Program-made: the position numbers and the translations under genes
Notes under the pieces: generated by a model
Told to the model about the DNA's origin: nothing
Databases searched by the model: none
What the model saw: only the letters and a program-made list of their open reading frames with translations
Source: Clarkia xantiana subsp. parviflora
Taxonomy: Eukaryota; Streptophyta; Magnoliopsida; Myrtales; Onagraceae
Length of the DNA stretch: 64,000 nt
Direction of reading: 5' to 3'
Assembly (NCBI GenBank): GCA_036873135.1
Contig: JAPTYO010000007.1
Span: 9,840,763-9,904,762 of the forward strand
Part shown: positions 11,101 to 27,215 of the stretch, piece after piece
Layout: each line of letters opens with the position of its first letter
Position numbering within the stretch: position 1 is the stretch's first letter

Positions 11101-13735
11101 TATTTTTTATTTTTTATTTGGTGAGTACAGCAACAGTGACAGTAAAAGCCCGTAACGGTGTATAGACGAAACAATAGCCGATCCTAGAAACGTGAAGGCC
11201 TCCTGATGTAGACGACGTCATATGCCATTCCAAAGCTGCTCTCTCCCTCTCCACGCCTCCGAACGACTGGTGTCACCGATTAATCAGAGATCGCAAGTCA
11301 TCTGGTTCCTTTCTTCTAGCAGATTGGCTTCTGTAAGTCATCGTCTACATTCTCTTTTCTGCTTTCATGTTCTCAGCTTCATCTGCTGCTACAATTGGGC
11401 ATGAAAAGCTGATCTCTGATTTTGAGCTCAATATGAGGTGAAATCAGTTAATTGACTGATTTTGGGGTTCCTAAATCGATTAATCGCTATTCTTTGGTGT
11501 CTAATTACTTGGTACTGTTTTTGAAATTAGCTAATAAAATTGGAGAATTTTCAGCTTCAAGTAGTTTTCTCAAGTCTTCTTAATCGACTGAAGATGAAAT
11601 TTTGCGCTGAAAGTTATGCTCTGATTAAAGCTGTACAGCTTGCATGTATACCTATCTGCATTGGCTATCCCTGGTAATATTGGTCACTTTCGCGATTTTG
11701 TTGAATGCAGTAGTGGTTTTTTTTACTGGGTGTTATATTGCCTCTGTAACCCAACACCAGTTAGGCCAGGACTCCACAGGGAGCACCGCAAAAGGATCTG
11801 GTGCTGCATGTTTTTTAGGTGCTCCAACCGCACTACCACTGTGGTATATGGCAGAGGAACGTGTTATGAACTTACCAGTCCAGCAGATTAGGACAAATTG
11901 AAGATCATATTGGTTATGCGCGCTGTTATTCCTAGTTTTCCTCTTTTCCCTAACCATATATGAAATGTGCAACTAGAAGGTTATGTCGTGAATGTTATTT
12001 CGCATGCATTGGCTTGATTGTGCTAACCTGAGTAACAGTTACCCCGTGGACATTCTCTCTTTGTGTTTTACATCAAATTGTTCAGCTTTTAGCTGAAGAG
12101 GAAAATTCTGAAGAGGGGGAAAAATACATTGGGATTTTGAGGTGAAAATGATTCTTTTTTCAAATCAGGATTGTGGAGTTGAAGTTCCTCCTATCAACTT
12201 AGAATTAGTTTTTTTTTTTTTTTTTGGCCAAAGGAAAAAGAATGGGCTAGTAGTGGCGACTAGACCCTTAGAATTAGTTAATCATCTAGAAGGAACGGAG
12301 TTTAACGTGTATCTGTTCTGATTTGTTTGTCATATAACTTTCAAAATTTCTTATCAACCCTTCTGATTCACTTATATTTTGATATTCCTTTCCTCTATTC
12401 AAATGCTATATCTTCACCTAGTACTAGTAGGATTTACATTGAAGATCTCTGTTTATTTGTCTGTTAATGGAGGTGACTCCATTGTACATCTGCTATGAAT
12501 TATTTGTTAGTGTCATAGATTAAAATAGTCTTACCTAGAATTGAGGGCAAGATTAGCAAGTGCTGTTTCCTCCTTGGTCATGATTCCTGTTCAATTAATT
12601 AGATTTCATACTGCGACATGCATGTGGTAATTTATCTATTGTTTTCTCTTATTATTGCAGTTGAATGTTGTGCAAAAGCTAAACGGAGAGGTTGAGAAGG
12701 TTTCATACACGCCTGTTTTGAGTGTTACCTGTAAGCACTCTCTAGATCTTGAAATAGCTTGGTATGGAAAATAAAGTGGTATTCTTCTTTCAAATTATGT
12801 CAATACTTGCAGGGACTTTGCAATTTGATTCCTGGATGATCCGAGTCAGCATTAAATTAAAAATATTTAGTATCGTATCTTATTCATCCCCTTTAACATG
12901 AGCACTCTAAGTGTCCCATTCCTTGAATAAACACCAGAACCTCTCCCTTGAGGAAAAACAGTAGTAAAAGACGACAAAACGCTTAGCTTCCTCCTAAATT
13001 CAAAACTATCGGTCCTCACCTTCTTTGTTTCCAGTAATAGAACTACTGCACGCCTACATAATATATGTTATATATAATGATCTTTCAAATGGGCAGAATT
13101 TTACTTGAATGAAAATTTATGTTATAATAGTTATTAATAATGCGTTTTGGTTTTGTGCAAAAGTTTTTGTTTTGAAATGAATATACTAAAAGAATAGATT
13201 TGTCTTATTCTTGATTAACTTTTTAGCAATATATATAAATTTAAAAAATATGATAGCATGATTAGCAAACTCTTCATATCTATTTTCACATAAAAACAAT
13301 TAATAAATAAGAGTACCGTAAAAATAGGTATGGTTATTATGATCGAAAATATTATAGTAAAGAGATATATGAAATAAAATGAATTCATATATATATAGGC
13401 ATCGGAATAATTTAACATTATTTAATCACGTGAACTTGTCAATTGTGCAATGTGTCTGAATAATTGGAATTTGGTTGCAGAAACTCTGGAATTAATTGAT
13501 TTAATCAAGGATAGTTGTACATCTTAAGCATATATGTAACTGCTGCATATACTTGAAAGTGGTTCCCAATCCTCAGATAATCTGGTGTTGTCTGCATGTA
13601 ATTTAGTGTTGATTAATCTCAAAAGTCCTCCTGATTCTAATATACAATAGATAACATTTGTGTCAGGTGGTCTTTCTGTTGATATTGTGCTCATCTTTGA
13701 TCACACTCACTGTTAGTAGTGAACATTGATTAAAT
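11101..13735 (+). promoter_or_regulatory. Inferred promoter and intron-containing 5' leader of the BPC gene
   Basis: The plus strand has a CT-rich stretch at about 11236-11255, followed by a good donor at 11332 (GTAAGT). A second island at about 12661-12732 is bounded by TTGCAG and GTAAGC and could be a second leader exon. No coding frame links these to the BPC ATG, so they fit a spliced non-coding leader, common in this family. Poly-T tracts (12212-12228) lie in the presumed intron. The overlapping open frames at 11640-11901 show no family signal. Exon assignment is inference only. Confidence 0.35.
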
Positions 13736-14645
13736 ATGGATGAAAATGTGAGGCAGAAGATGGATTACTACAGAGGAGGACACAACCCAGTAAATGACTA
13801 AATTTTCTTCTTCTTTTCATCTGTGTTGCTGTTATACTAATTAAAAGGGAATCTTGTCCCCGTGAATGCAGTGGAACATGATGCCCCAACATACAACCAA
13901 GGAGGCAAATGCACTAACCATGAACAAAAAGATCATGTCCATCCTGAAAGACACCGAGACTGCTATTCAAGAGCGAAACGAAGCAATGGCAGAAACAAAG
14001 GAAGCTGTGCAAGCAAGGGACGAGGCACTAAAGCAGCGAGATGAGGCAGTTGCTGAACGGGACAAGGCTCTGATGGAGCGAAACAATGCCAGAGAAGCTC
14101 TGCAGTACTGGGAAAACGCCATGAGCTTTCAGCAGCTCTCTGGAGGAGGTGGGCCCAGGTCGGATCGAGGGATAAAGCGGGTCCACCACCCAGCAGCAGT
14201 CTGTCACCATAACGAGAATGGAAGTTTGAAAATGGGGAAGAAAGGAAAGAAAATGGGTGAGGATGTGAATGTGCAAGCTACAACAGATGGAGTGAAGTTC
14301 AAGTCAGAGTGGGATATTCAAGAAGTGGGTTTGAATCTAATAGCATTTGATGACTCGACAATGCCGGTGCCAGTGTGCTCTTGCACGGGTGTACCTAGGG
14401 CGTGCTATAGGTGGGGAAGTGGCGGGTGGCAATCTTCATGCTGCACAACAACAATGTCAATGTTCCCACTGCCACAGATGCCTAATAGACGACATGCGCG
14501 AGTGGGTGGTAGAAAGATGAGCGGCAACGTGTTTACAAGGTTGCTGACCCGAATGGCCAAAGCTGGCCACGACTTGTCAGTTCCTGTGGATCTCAAGGAC
14601 TACTGGGCTCGTCACGGAACTAACCGCTACATAATCATAAAGTAG
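13736..14645 (+). CDS. BPC/BBR GAGA-binding transcription factor, class II (BPC4/BPC6-like)
   Basis: Plant-specific nuclear factor of the BARLEY B-RECOMBINANT/BASIC PENTACYSTEINE family. It binds GA/CT-repeat DNA and recruits chromatin regulators. Two coding exons, 13736-13789 and 13872-14645, with an 82-nt intron; 828 nt, 275 aa. The N-terminus (DYYRGGHNP then WNMMPQH) and a long heptad-rich coiled coil (about residues 33-101, repeated RDEA/ERDKA blocks) are the class II signature. A basic stretch, [10 protein letters not shown], is a likely nuclear signal. The C-terminal GAGA-binding domain begins near residue 182 with five conserved cysteines (187, 189, 196, 208, 209). It continues through [12 protein letters not shown] and ends [15 protein letters not shown]. 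The short first exon is chosen because it restores the class II N-terminus in frame. Confidence 0.93.
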
Positions 14646-15343
14646 CCTGTATCTCCTTCTTCGTCTGTTATTAATTAGATAGATTAGTTTGGTTTTAGGT
14701 AGAGCAGCTGATAATGGAGATATTTTACTACTGGGTTGGAATGTTATGGTATGCAGGCACATGTCCGTCGTGATTGTAGGACAATTCCAGATAAAATAAT
14801 TAATAGGCTTCAAAAAATTTCGAGGATATATACATAATTAGTTAGGCTGGGAGGTCCCAGTTTGACCAACGTTATGTATGCAGTCTTTCTAATCCACGAC
14901 AAAGTCTTCAATCATTGAGGATTTTATCATTTATTATTTATATATATATTTATACTCCAGAACATAACAGAACAGGGCAGGAGTTGAATGATATGTCATG
15001 TCAACTACCAATGTGAGATCTGTCCTGAAAATGAAAAAACGCAATCGTTGCGAGGCCTACCATTTTGTGCAAACGTCACCTATTTTAATTATCGTGAAGA
15101 TTTTTTTAGAAAAGAACAAGAGTAACGAAAAATCACCTGTGTTTGCCAAGTGTGGTTGGTAATTGAACAGAAAATGTTTTAGATCCAACAGTTGTAGTTG
15201 TGATATGATCTCTATTGTAATTGTGATATTAGCTGTTCTTGTTTGGTGCATCATGCGATGAGATGACGGGTAGAAGTGTTGTTTTAGAGGTTCAAGGGAT
15301 TTTGTGAAAGGCATGTCTTTATTTAGTCAAAAATATTTATCAA
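14646..15343. other. Intergenic region after BPC
   Basis: It begins with the BPC 3' UTR. An AT-rich stretch follows to about 15340. No gene or repeat family was recognised. Confidence 0.4.
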
Positions 15344-15372
15344 CTAGAGTGTTATCCCGTGCGATGTGTGGG
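15344..15372 (-). mobile_element. Helitron-like 3' terminus (minus orientation)
   Basis: Read on the minus strand, an imperfect hairpin (arms CCCACAC and GCACGGG with G-T pairs, 15372-15356) is followed by 8 bases, then CTAG at 15347-15344 and a flanking T. That is the Helitron 3'-end architecture. The body would extend to the right. I could not place the 5' end (TC), and the stem has decayed, so this is a candidate. Confidence 0.4.
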
Positions 15373-15660
15373 GTGTGGGACCGTATTTAACAATAGCGAA
15401 TCTACTTATATGTTGTATATGGTTAAAATAGGTTGTATAGAATTGTAATAACTAATAAAATGAAGCAATTACGTGTTAAAATCGAATCATTTCATTACTC
15501 CACATCAAACTACATTAAGAATTGTGATTATTTGGTATATATTTATAACTAATAAATAATTATAAGAATATTTAATAATATTATAGTAATTAATTTCAAA
15601 TAAAGTTAAGCCAAACTAATTTCAATAAAAATTTAATCTTAAAAATGACCACTTAAGTAG

Positions 15661-17447
15661 TATGTCCCTCCTTTCTCCGGCAGGAAAAGCATTTCTAATT
15701 CAAAGTACAATTGCTGCGATTCCAACTTTCTCTATAACTTGTGTGCGGATTCCTTTCTTCGCCATTGATAAAATTGAGCAACTCATTCGTACCTTCTGGC
15801 GGAAATCTTCACACACAAAAAAAGGAATCTTTAGATAGCATGGGAAACCCTTATCACCCCTAAGCGGGAAGGTGGTCTTGGCTTGAGGGACTTAAGATCG
15901 TTCAATAAAGCTCTTATTCTCAAACAATTATGGAGAATCCTCATGTCTCACTCATCCATTTGGGCTACGTGCATGCGCACAAAATATCTGGCATATGAAC
16001 CATTTAGTACCACTTATGCATCATCCTCACACTCCATTCCTTGGAGAACACTTCTTACTCTTCGCCCCCAGTTTTTCCAAGGGAGCCGATGGCGTATTGG
16101 TATTGGCGCTTCAGTGAACTTCTGGACAGATCATTGGGTTGCTAATTACCCTAACCTTTCTCTATGGGTGACCCCTGGTCATCTGCCTCATCCAATGACT
16201 GTTGATCAACTTATTGACAATTCCACACGTACTTGGAAGATCTCCGCTCTAGATGCTATCCTTCACTCGGTGGTCTCTTTAGCAATCCAGGACATCCCAC
16301 TATATTTGTTTCCCCATACTGATAGGCTTATTTGGAATCATACACGGAAAAGTGATTATGCTGTCAACTCCGGATACCACCATTTCTGCTCAATCTCAAG
16401 AGCAGCCTCAATTTGCCCCACCACTTCATCCCCTAGGATTGCAAGTCCTAACTTTTGGATTTCACTCTAGAATCTCCGAGTGTTGCCTAAAGAGATGTTC
16501 ATCTGAAAGGGATGTGTTAACGGCTTTCCATTGGGGTTAGACAGGCAAACCCCTTTTGCTGCTTCTTTAATCGAGCCTTTGAATCATGGGATCATTTGAT
16601 GTGGTCATGTCCCTTTACTGAAAGTTTCTGGTTTTCTAGCCCTTCGATGGTCCATCTGAACCGGCTGAAGATCAAGAGAGTGCAACTTTGGCTTTCGTTA
16701 GATCATACCTCTCTAGATAGTCGTCTTAGGGCTGATTTGTTAGTACAAAAGTGTCTTGTTATGTGGTCTCTTTGGTTGGAACGCAATACTGTTATCTTTA
16801 ATAATGTTGTACCGTCTATTGAGTCTGTAATTAGTCGTTTTCATTTACTGTTCTCTGACAATTTTGTTGCTGTTCACTTTGACTCAGGACCTGAACGAAT
16901 CTACTACCCAGGGCCTCTTTCCTCTGAGGGTCTGTAGCTGGATCTGACTTGCCATACCATCATTTTGATTGTATTCTGTCTGACGGAGTGGTACATTCCA
17001 AGACTGGTCTTTTGTTTGGGGTTGCGATGATTCTCGAAGTTGATAATTCTTTTAAGGGCGTGGTGGTGCACTCTATGACTGGATCAGATCCATTATTGGC
17101 GGAGGCATTAGCGATTAGGGCAGATTTGCTTCTTCAACAACGCTTTCCCGATGTTCTCCGTATTTGGACAGATTCAGTAGTTTTGGCGTCTCTCATGTAG
17201 GCACCAGAAGATTGCCCCGCTCTTTTTTCCAGTGTTTTCGGATATTGTTAAACTCTCTATTATTGGGTCTGTTGTTGTTTCGTTTAAACCTAGAGCCTTT
17301 GTTTCTGTTGCTCATAGTCTAGGTCAAAGGGCAGCACGGGAAGGGCTAACAGGTCTTTGGTGTGGCTCAGATATTCCTTCCTCGTTGCGTCCCTAAGAAA
17401 CCTTATTTGTTGTGTGTGCGCTTTTAGCTATATATATGAAGTCCCCC

Positions 17448-17479
<32 letters not shown>
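15661..17479 (+). mobile_element. 5'-truncated, decayed LINE (L1/RTE-like) with poly(A) tail
   Basis: Non-LTR retrotransposon remnant holding only the C-terminal part of ORF2. From about 15680 it encodes the thumb/post-RT segment (KAFLIQSTIAAIPTF) with stop codons. The frame 15883-16470 carries the familiar RDLRSFNKALILKQLWRIL block and the linker before the zf-RVT zinc-finger. Frame 16596-16937 follows, with WSCPFTESFW and W..LWLERN. Frame 16949-17200 resembles a C-terminal RNase H (AEALAIRADLLL, WTDS). At least two frameshifts and several stops make it non-functional. The element ends in 29 A (17451-17479). No target duplication was recognised. Confidence 0.85.
17451..17479 (+). repeat. LINE poly(A) tail
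   Basis: A run of 29 adenines directly after the LINE 3' UTR marks its 3' terminus. Confidence 0.9.
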
Positions 17480-17482
<3 letters not shown>

Positions 17483-18448
17483 TCATAATTATAGATAGAG
17501 AGAATATAACATGGAATTAATGAGAAACTTAATATGACTTTGATAAGTGTAATAACATTTTCACGTATTTTATTGTATAGTAAATAACAATTAATATTTA
17601 TTATTTAAATGTAAAAGATCCAATCCAACCAATGATATGAAAGTTTCTACACTATGTACATTGAGTTCTCATGTTGTTTATGTGCAAAGTGTTATAATCG
17701 CGTGCTTTCTAATTGAATAATGCTTTATTTCAATCATAATTCTAACTTGCATGCACAATTAAGTAGTATTGTTTCTTTAAGTACTCGGAGATCTTTGTTA
17801 GATTTTTTTTAATAAGTTTTAAATATATGGTTTCAATTTTTGCCTACCCCATCATGTTATTGGTGTCAACACTTGTTTTCTTAGCGGTAACACTGCATTT
17901 CAGGAAAAAAAAAAAAAAAAAGTAGTTGATCAGTTATAATTGGTAGTGGAATTTGTAATTTATGTATGACTTATATTATTCTTATATTATTCTTTAGACA
18001 TTTATCATCATCGTAGTGCAAAAGAGCTTGTTAGATCAACTTGTACCATTAGAGAACAATAGTTGTCGCTAGACTGTTTGAGAAGGCACAAAGTTTATTT
18101 GACATGTGTTTCAAGAAAGTTGATTTAGCTATCATAGATTCATAATAGTGTTTGTTTGAAGAACTAGCTTTTAATCAATAGTATATTTAGTGTATCGCTA
18201 TTTATGTGATGAAATATGAATAGGTTTGTATTTTAATATGCTTATAAATTTTAAATAATTTATGTAGTGGAATATAAAGGGTAAGAAGCTTTATTGGGTT
18301 AGCTAATTAAATTATAATGATTAAGGCCCACTAGTAGATTCAGCAGAAATTATTATGCTTGAGGGTTAAGTTTTTTTAACCTCCTTAATTAAACGGGAGT
18401 AGATATATTTGTTAAATTAAATATATATATATATATATATATATATTG

Positions 18449-18505
<57 letters not shown>

Positions 18506-18640
18506 GTCTAAAATAATTATATACTAGGGTGTTAATTTTTTTAAATAAAATATCAGTATAGAATTTAAAAAATGAAATGAAAGACTGTAAATTTTGAACT
18601 ATAAAGTACCATTGCGCAAATTCACATATAAAATTTTAGA
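17480..18640. other. AT-rich intergenic DNA
   Basis: No gene is seen. An A-run lies at about 17905-17921, and two TA microsatellites are annotated separately. Confidence 0.4.
18421..18502. repeat. Paired (AT)n microsatellites
   Basis: Two AT runs, 18421-18446 and 18453-18502, separated by a few non-repeat bases. Confidence 0.9.
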
Positions 18641-18703
18641 TGACCGTACCGCCTGTTACCTTCGGTCGCTGAATCCGCGTCAAACGTCTGTTCTTCAACG
18701 GAT

Positions 18704-18895
18704 ATGGCTTTGATGACTACCGACGATATCTCGCCGGAGATAGAGAGGGCTCCGGCGCTGAGACTGTTAGCCGCCTGTACCGCCTGGTACTTTCTTTCGC
18801 CGGCTCCTCGTCGCGTGTCTGTTCTTCAACATATTTATATAAAAGATGTGTGGAGAAATCTGAAGGAGAAGCCTAGATTATCCCCTTTACATTGA
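18704..18895 (+). CDS. Small open frame, 63 aa, unknown
   Basis: An ATG-initiated frame of 63 codons with higher GC than its surroundings (TTDDISPEIERAPALRLLAA near the N-terminus). No family is recognised. The motif GTCTGTTCTTCAAC occurs both just before the ATG and again about 137 bases later, inside the frame, which suggests local duplication. It sits directly upstream of the 18971-19480 tandem array. It may be a gene fragment or a short exon; it may equally be chance. Confidence 0.2.
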   Translation: MALMTTDDISPEIERAPALRLLAACTAWYFLSPAPRRVSVLQHIYIKDVWRNLKEKPRLSPLH

Positions 18896-18970
18896 ATTGA
18901 AGCCGCATCGATTATCTCATCTACATCGAATTGAAGTCGCCTTATTTCTCTCCTCCAAACATATTGAAGC

Positions 18971-19480
18971 GAAATTTTATTTGTGATTAATTGCGTACAT
19001 TGAATCTTGGACGGTCTGAAATTAGCAAAATTTTAATTGCGATTAATTCCATACATTAAACCTTGAACGGTCTGAAATCAGCAAAATTTTAATTTGTAAT
19101 TAATTGCATACATTGAATCTTAAACGCTTCGAAATTTGCTTGCTTTTTGGATTGGATGAACCGAAATTTTAATTGCGATTAATTGCATTCATTGAATCTC
19201 AAACGGTCCGAAATCAACGAAATTTTATTTGTGATTAATTGCATACATTGAATTTTGAACGGTCCGAATTTTGCTTGCTTTTTGGATTGAATGAACGGAA
19301 ATTTTAATTACCATTAATTGCATATATTGAGTATTAAACGGTTCGAAATTTTAATTGCGATTAGTTATATAAACTGAATCTTTAACGGTCCGAAACCAGC
19401 AGCCTTTTAATTTCGATTAATTACATATATTGAATATTGAACGGACTGAAATCTGCTTGTTTTTTTTGAATTGGCTAAAC
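18971..19480. repeat. Diverged tandem array, about 8 units of 47-80 bp
   Basis: Each unit contains AAATTTTAATTGCGATTAAT, then TGCATACATTGAATCTT and AACGGTCCGAAAT. Unit starts fall near 18971, 19027, 19083, 19162, 19220, 19300, 19347 and 19405. Units 3, 5 and 8 carry an extra segment, TTGCTTGCTTTTTGGATTG or similar, so long and short units are mixed. Divergence between units suggests an old array. Confidence 0.85.
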
Positions 19481-20347
19481 CCTAAATCAGACCGGTCAAA
19501 ACGTGAACCGGTTTTGATAACATACTAAACTAATGTGCTGGTTTCCGATTGACTCATCATGCTGACGTGATGGCTCCAGATAGTTCATCTTATTCTCTCT
19601 CATTTAGAAATTACATAATATATATATACATAATAAAATATTAGAAAATTATGGATGTAAACTCTAAATTTAATATTAATTTTTAGAATTGATTGTTTAT
19701 TAAATTAAACAGAATTATATTTCTTTATTTAGATGTGTCAATTTCGACACTCGTCTTTAATTCAGGTAATCAATCAAGATTATTTTCTTTTTAAGATTTA
19801 GATTTAGATTAAGAGATTGCAATTACCATCGTAGGGCATATCTGATCTGAGTATGTATAAATTACCATGAAAGGGTGCCATTTGGCCATAAGAATCCACA
19901 GAAAATGGAATATAATATTGCTAAATATGCTGCGGAAACACAGGGAAAAGGAAAGAGATTGATTGAATGTGGAATATGGGAAAGGAGTGGGACATATCTC
20001 GAAAGGCCAAATGAAGTCGGAATGAAATTGAAATTCGCTCCAAATTGAAATTGGATGTTATTAAATTCACGCGTCCCCAAGACAAGACATGATATCCGTG
20101 TAAATTGGGGCCCTACCCTTCTTCCCTTCCTTTCCCGTACAGAAGACGATTAAGTTTACTCACCCTTCTTCTTCTTCTCCCTTTCCCTCCCATTCTATCT
20201 AGTCTGTACTCTGTCTGTCTATACCTGAGAGAAAGACACACAGAGAATACAAGTTTTGTCCGATTGAAAGAGAACGTGCGCCGGTCTCTGCTTTGTCAAT
20301 TCCGCCACCAACTGAGAGAAAAGAATGCCGCTTATATTTGCTCTGAA

Positions 20348-20368
20348 ATGAACGTCTCTTCAAAGTAG
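20348..20368 (+). promoter_or_regulatory. Possible short upstream ORF in the bZIP leader
   Basis: A six-codon ATG-to-TAG frame (MNVSSK) lies about 220 bases before the bZIP start in CT-rich leader-like DNA. A possible leader intron follows (GTGCTTG donor near 20392, TTGTAG acceptor near 20495). Whether it is in the mature transcript is unknown. Confidence 0.25.
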
Positions 20369-20589
20369 CAGCAGCTTCCTAGGAGGTGATCAGGTGCTTG
20401 TTTCTGAATTTCTCCTTCTTCTCCTCCATTTTCACTGTGAACTGTTAATTTTGACATGAACGGTGACCTGATTGTGCTGGACATTTGACTTGTAGGGTAA
20501 AGCTTCAATGCGGTTTCGTTTCTGTGGGAAAACTGATTAGGGTTTGTGATTAGGTATTTTGACTAGTGTATGATTACTCAAGGTTAAAA

Positions 20590-25051
<4,462 letters not shown>

Positions 25052-26500
25052 CAAAGGCATGAATGATGGATGAAGGCCATGGTATTATTTATTAGTAAGT
25101 ATTCGTTATATTGTTTGTAGTTATCTTCACTGCATTAATTCATTATTAGCTTTGGTTGCTCCATCCAACCACAACCAGGCCAACTGGTATTGCAAATGCA
25201 TGCTTAGTATGAACCAACAACAACCAAAGTCTTCCCTAGTAACCCCAATAAGTCTTATTCCGCTATAGAGTCGTCAGTCTATTCATTTCTTGTGGACATG
25301 TTGTAATAGCCGCAGCTGATTATACATATGCATATATTGGTATATGTTGTGACCGTAGAAGCTACATATGTAATCCTTAACACAATATGTTGTTTCTTCT
25401 TTCCAAGGCTAACTGGAGTGTTGGTTCTCTATCTATCCTTTTGATGTTGATGATGAATGCACATGCACCTTTGGAAGTTTGATAAAGTGTCATTACGTTA
25501 ACCCTCCATCCAAATTTCCGTTTCTCCACATTTCATGATTCGATTTTGCAATCTAATTGGCAGAAAGGTATCTTATTCATCTTTAACGACAGTTTACTTG
25601 CGCTAAAAGACTAATTGCCTCTCATACCATATATATATACATACATGGGATGGATTTTTCTACCATGCTCCAAGATGGACTTAATTGTAACATATGTAAA
25701 ACTTTAAAAGTATGAAAAAATATGAAATTTTTTAACCACATCTAATATTTGCATCATACTATTAATAATGTCAAATTCTCTCTAGGGTTCACCTTTAGGA
25801 CAATAGAAAAATACAAAAAAAAAAAACCAAAAGCATGATACTTTTAGAGCATGATAGAAAGACCCATAAGGGATAGGAGTTCCTTTTATACCACTTATAT
25901 GACCGAAATTTACTTTTGGTACCAGAATTTTTTTGTACACTTTTAGTACAAACGTTTTGCATTTTGTACACTTTTCATACAACCGTTAAAATTCCCTCTG
26001 ATTTGGTCGTTAAGTTTCACGTGCTGTGCACTTGAATAGACCCAAACTTTTGATTTGTTCAATTTAGTCCTCTAATATTTTCTTAACTTTTAATTTGTTC
26101 AATTTAGTCCTAAAATTTAAAAGGCGAACAATTAACCAAAATTGACCTAGCCCTATGCTAGGTCCGGCTAGGCCAATTGTGACCTAGTCCCAGTTGAGTT
26201 CAATTGAACCAAATTGGATTCAGTTGGGCCCAATTGAGGCTAGGTCATGTTGTTGCCTCTCAAATTAACTCTTGAACCCAATTCTCCCGATAAACTAGTA
26301 TAATAAAAAAAAAAACAAATTTAAAGAAATTTAAAAGAATAAAGGCTCGATTAATCCGACAATAATATTATTTTCTAAGAAACTGAAAATCATATTATGT
26401 TCTACTATTTTTCATTAAAAAGATATCCAACAATATTAAAAGGATATACCCCAATCTCCCTCTGACTCTTATTTCTTATTTTAGTTAAGTTTAGAATAAT
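25052..26500. other. bZIP 3' UTR and intergenic DNA
   Basis: 3' UTR, then AT-rich DNA. From about 26140 to 26250 the motif GACCTAG/CTAGGTC with CAATTG recurs. A similar GACCTAGGTCAATTGAGAC-type composition appears again at 33520-33780, so both may be pieces of one palindromic repeat. No gene is seen. Confidence 0.35.
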
Positions 26501-27215
26501 ATTCTACAACTAGCAATTCATTTATTTTCAAACCGACTCATTTATTATTGATTATTTGATTGACTAATCCTTTGTATTGGAATGGGTGAAAAATCAATTG
26601 GCACTTCCTCATAGGGGATGAATCAAGAGAATTTTGAATCATAGCTCTCGATTATTTTAGTATCCCTCGTTGTAATAATATCTCGCGGTTTGCAATGATA
26701 ACTTGGTATATCTAAGATCTCTCCCATGCCTAACTCTGCGGAGGCGAAGCAAGCTTTAAGAGACAACTGTCCCTGATCTGAAGGTTCCTGTCTCGCAAGC
26801 AGTTAAACGGACCTTAGACGACTAGTTGTCCGGACGGGTATTCAAACCACTATTGCAAGCCATAGGGGGTAGCGCTTTCTCGGTACAAGGTTGCTTTCGG
26901 GACAGGTTCATATACAAATAGTAGATTAGTCATTGCTACGAGCGTAAGCCACTAAGCCACCATAACCATGATCCACCAATGAGTTCTAATATCCCGCTCC
27001 ATTTTTTACATCATAGATCGTGTCTCACCGTTAAAGTTAAGACACGTGTCCTTAGATTTATTATTTTTATTCTAATGTTCACTAATCCCAATACAGTTTT
27101 AGAAAGAAAAATACAAAATTAATTACACTTTAGACACGTATCAATATCTTAAAGGTGAGAGACGATCTGGGACATGAAGAGTGGGGAAAGAGATATGTAT
27201 CCTCCACCAATTGTC
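26501..27215. other. Non-coding stretch of more even base composition, unrecognised
   Basis: The part around 26540-27000 is less AT-rich than its neighbours and has no long open frame and no repeat I recognise. It could be a fragment of a retroelement or of transferred organelle DNA. I have no motif to decide. Confidence 0.25.

Noticed and set aside
11640..11972. Three overlapping frames of 79-85 codons upstream of BPC.
   Set aside because: They overlap on both strands, have no recognisable domain, and the region fits a leader intron better.
26700..26960. Possible tRNA-like or organelle gene.
   Set aside because: No A/B box spacing or cloverleaf could be drawn by hand, and no coding frame is present.
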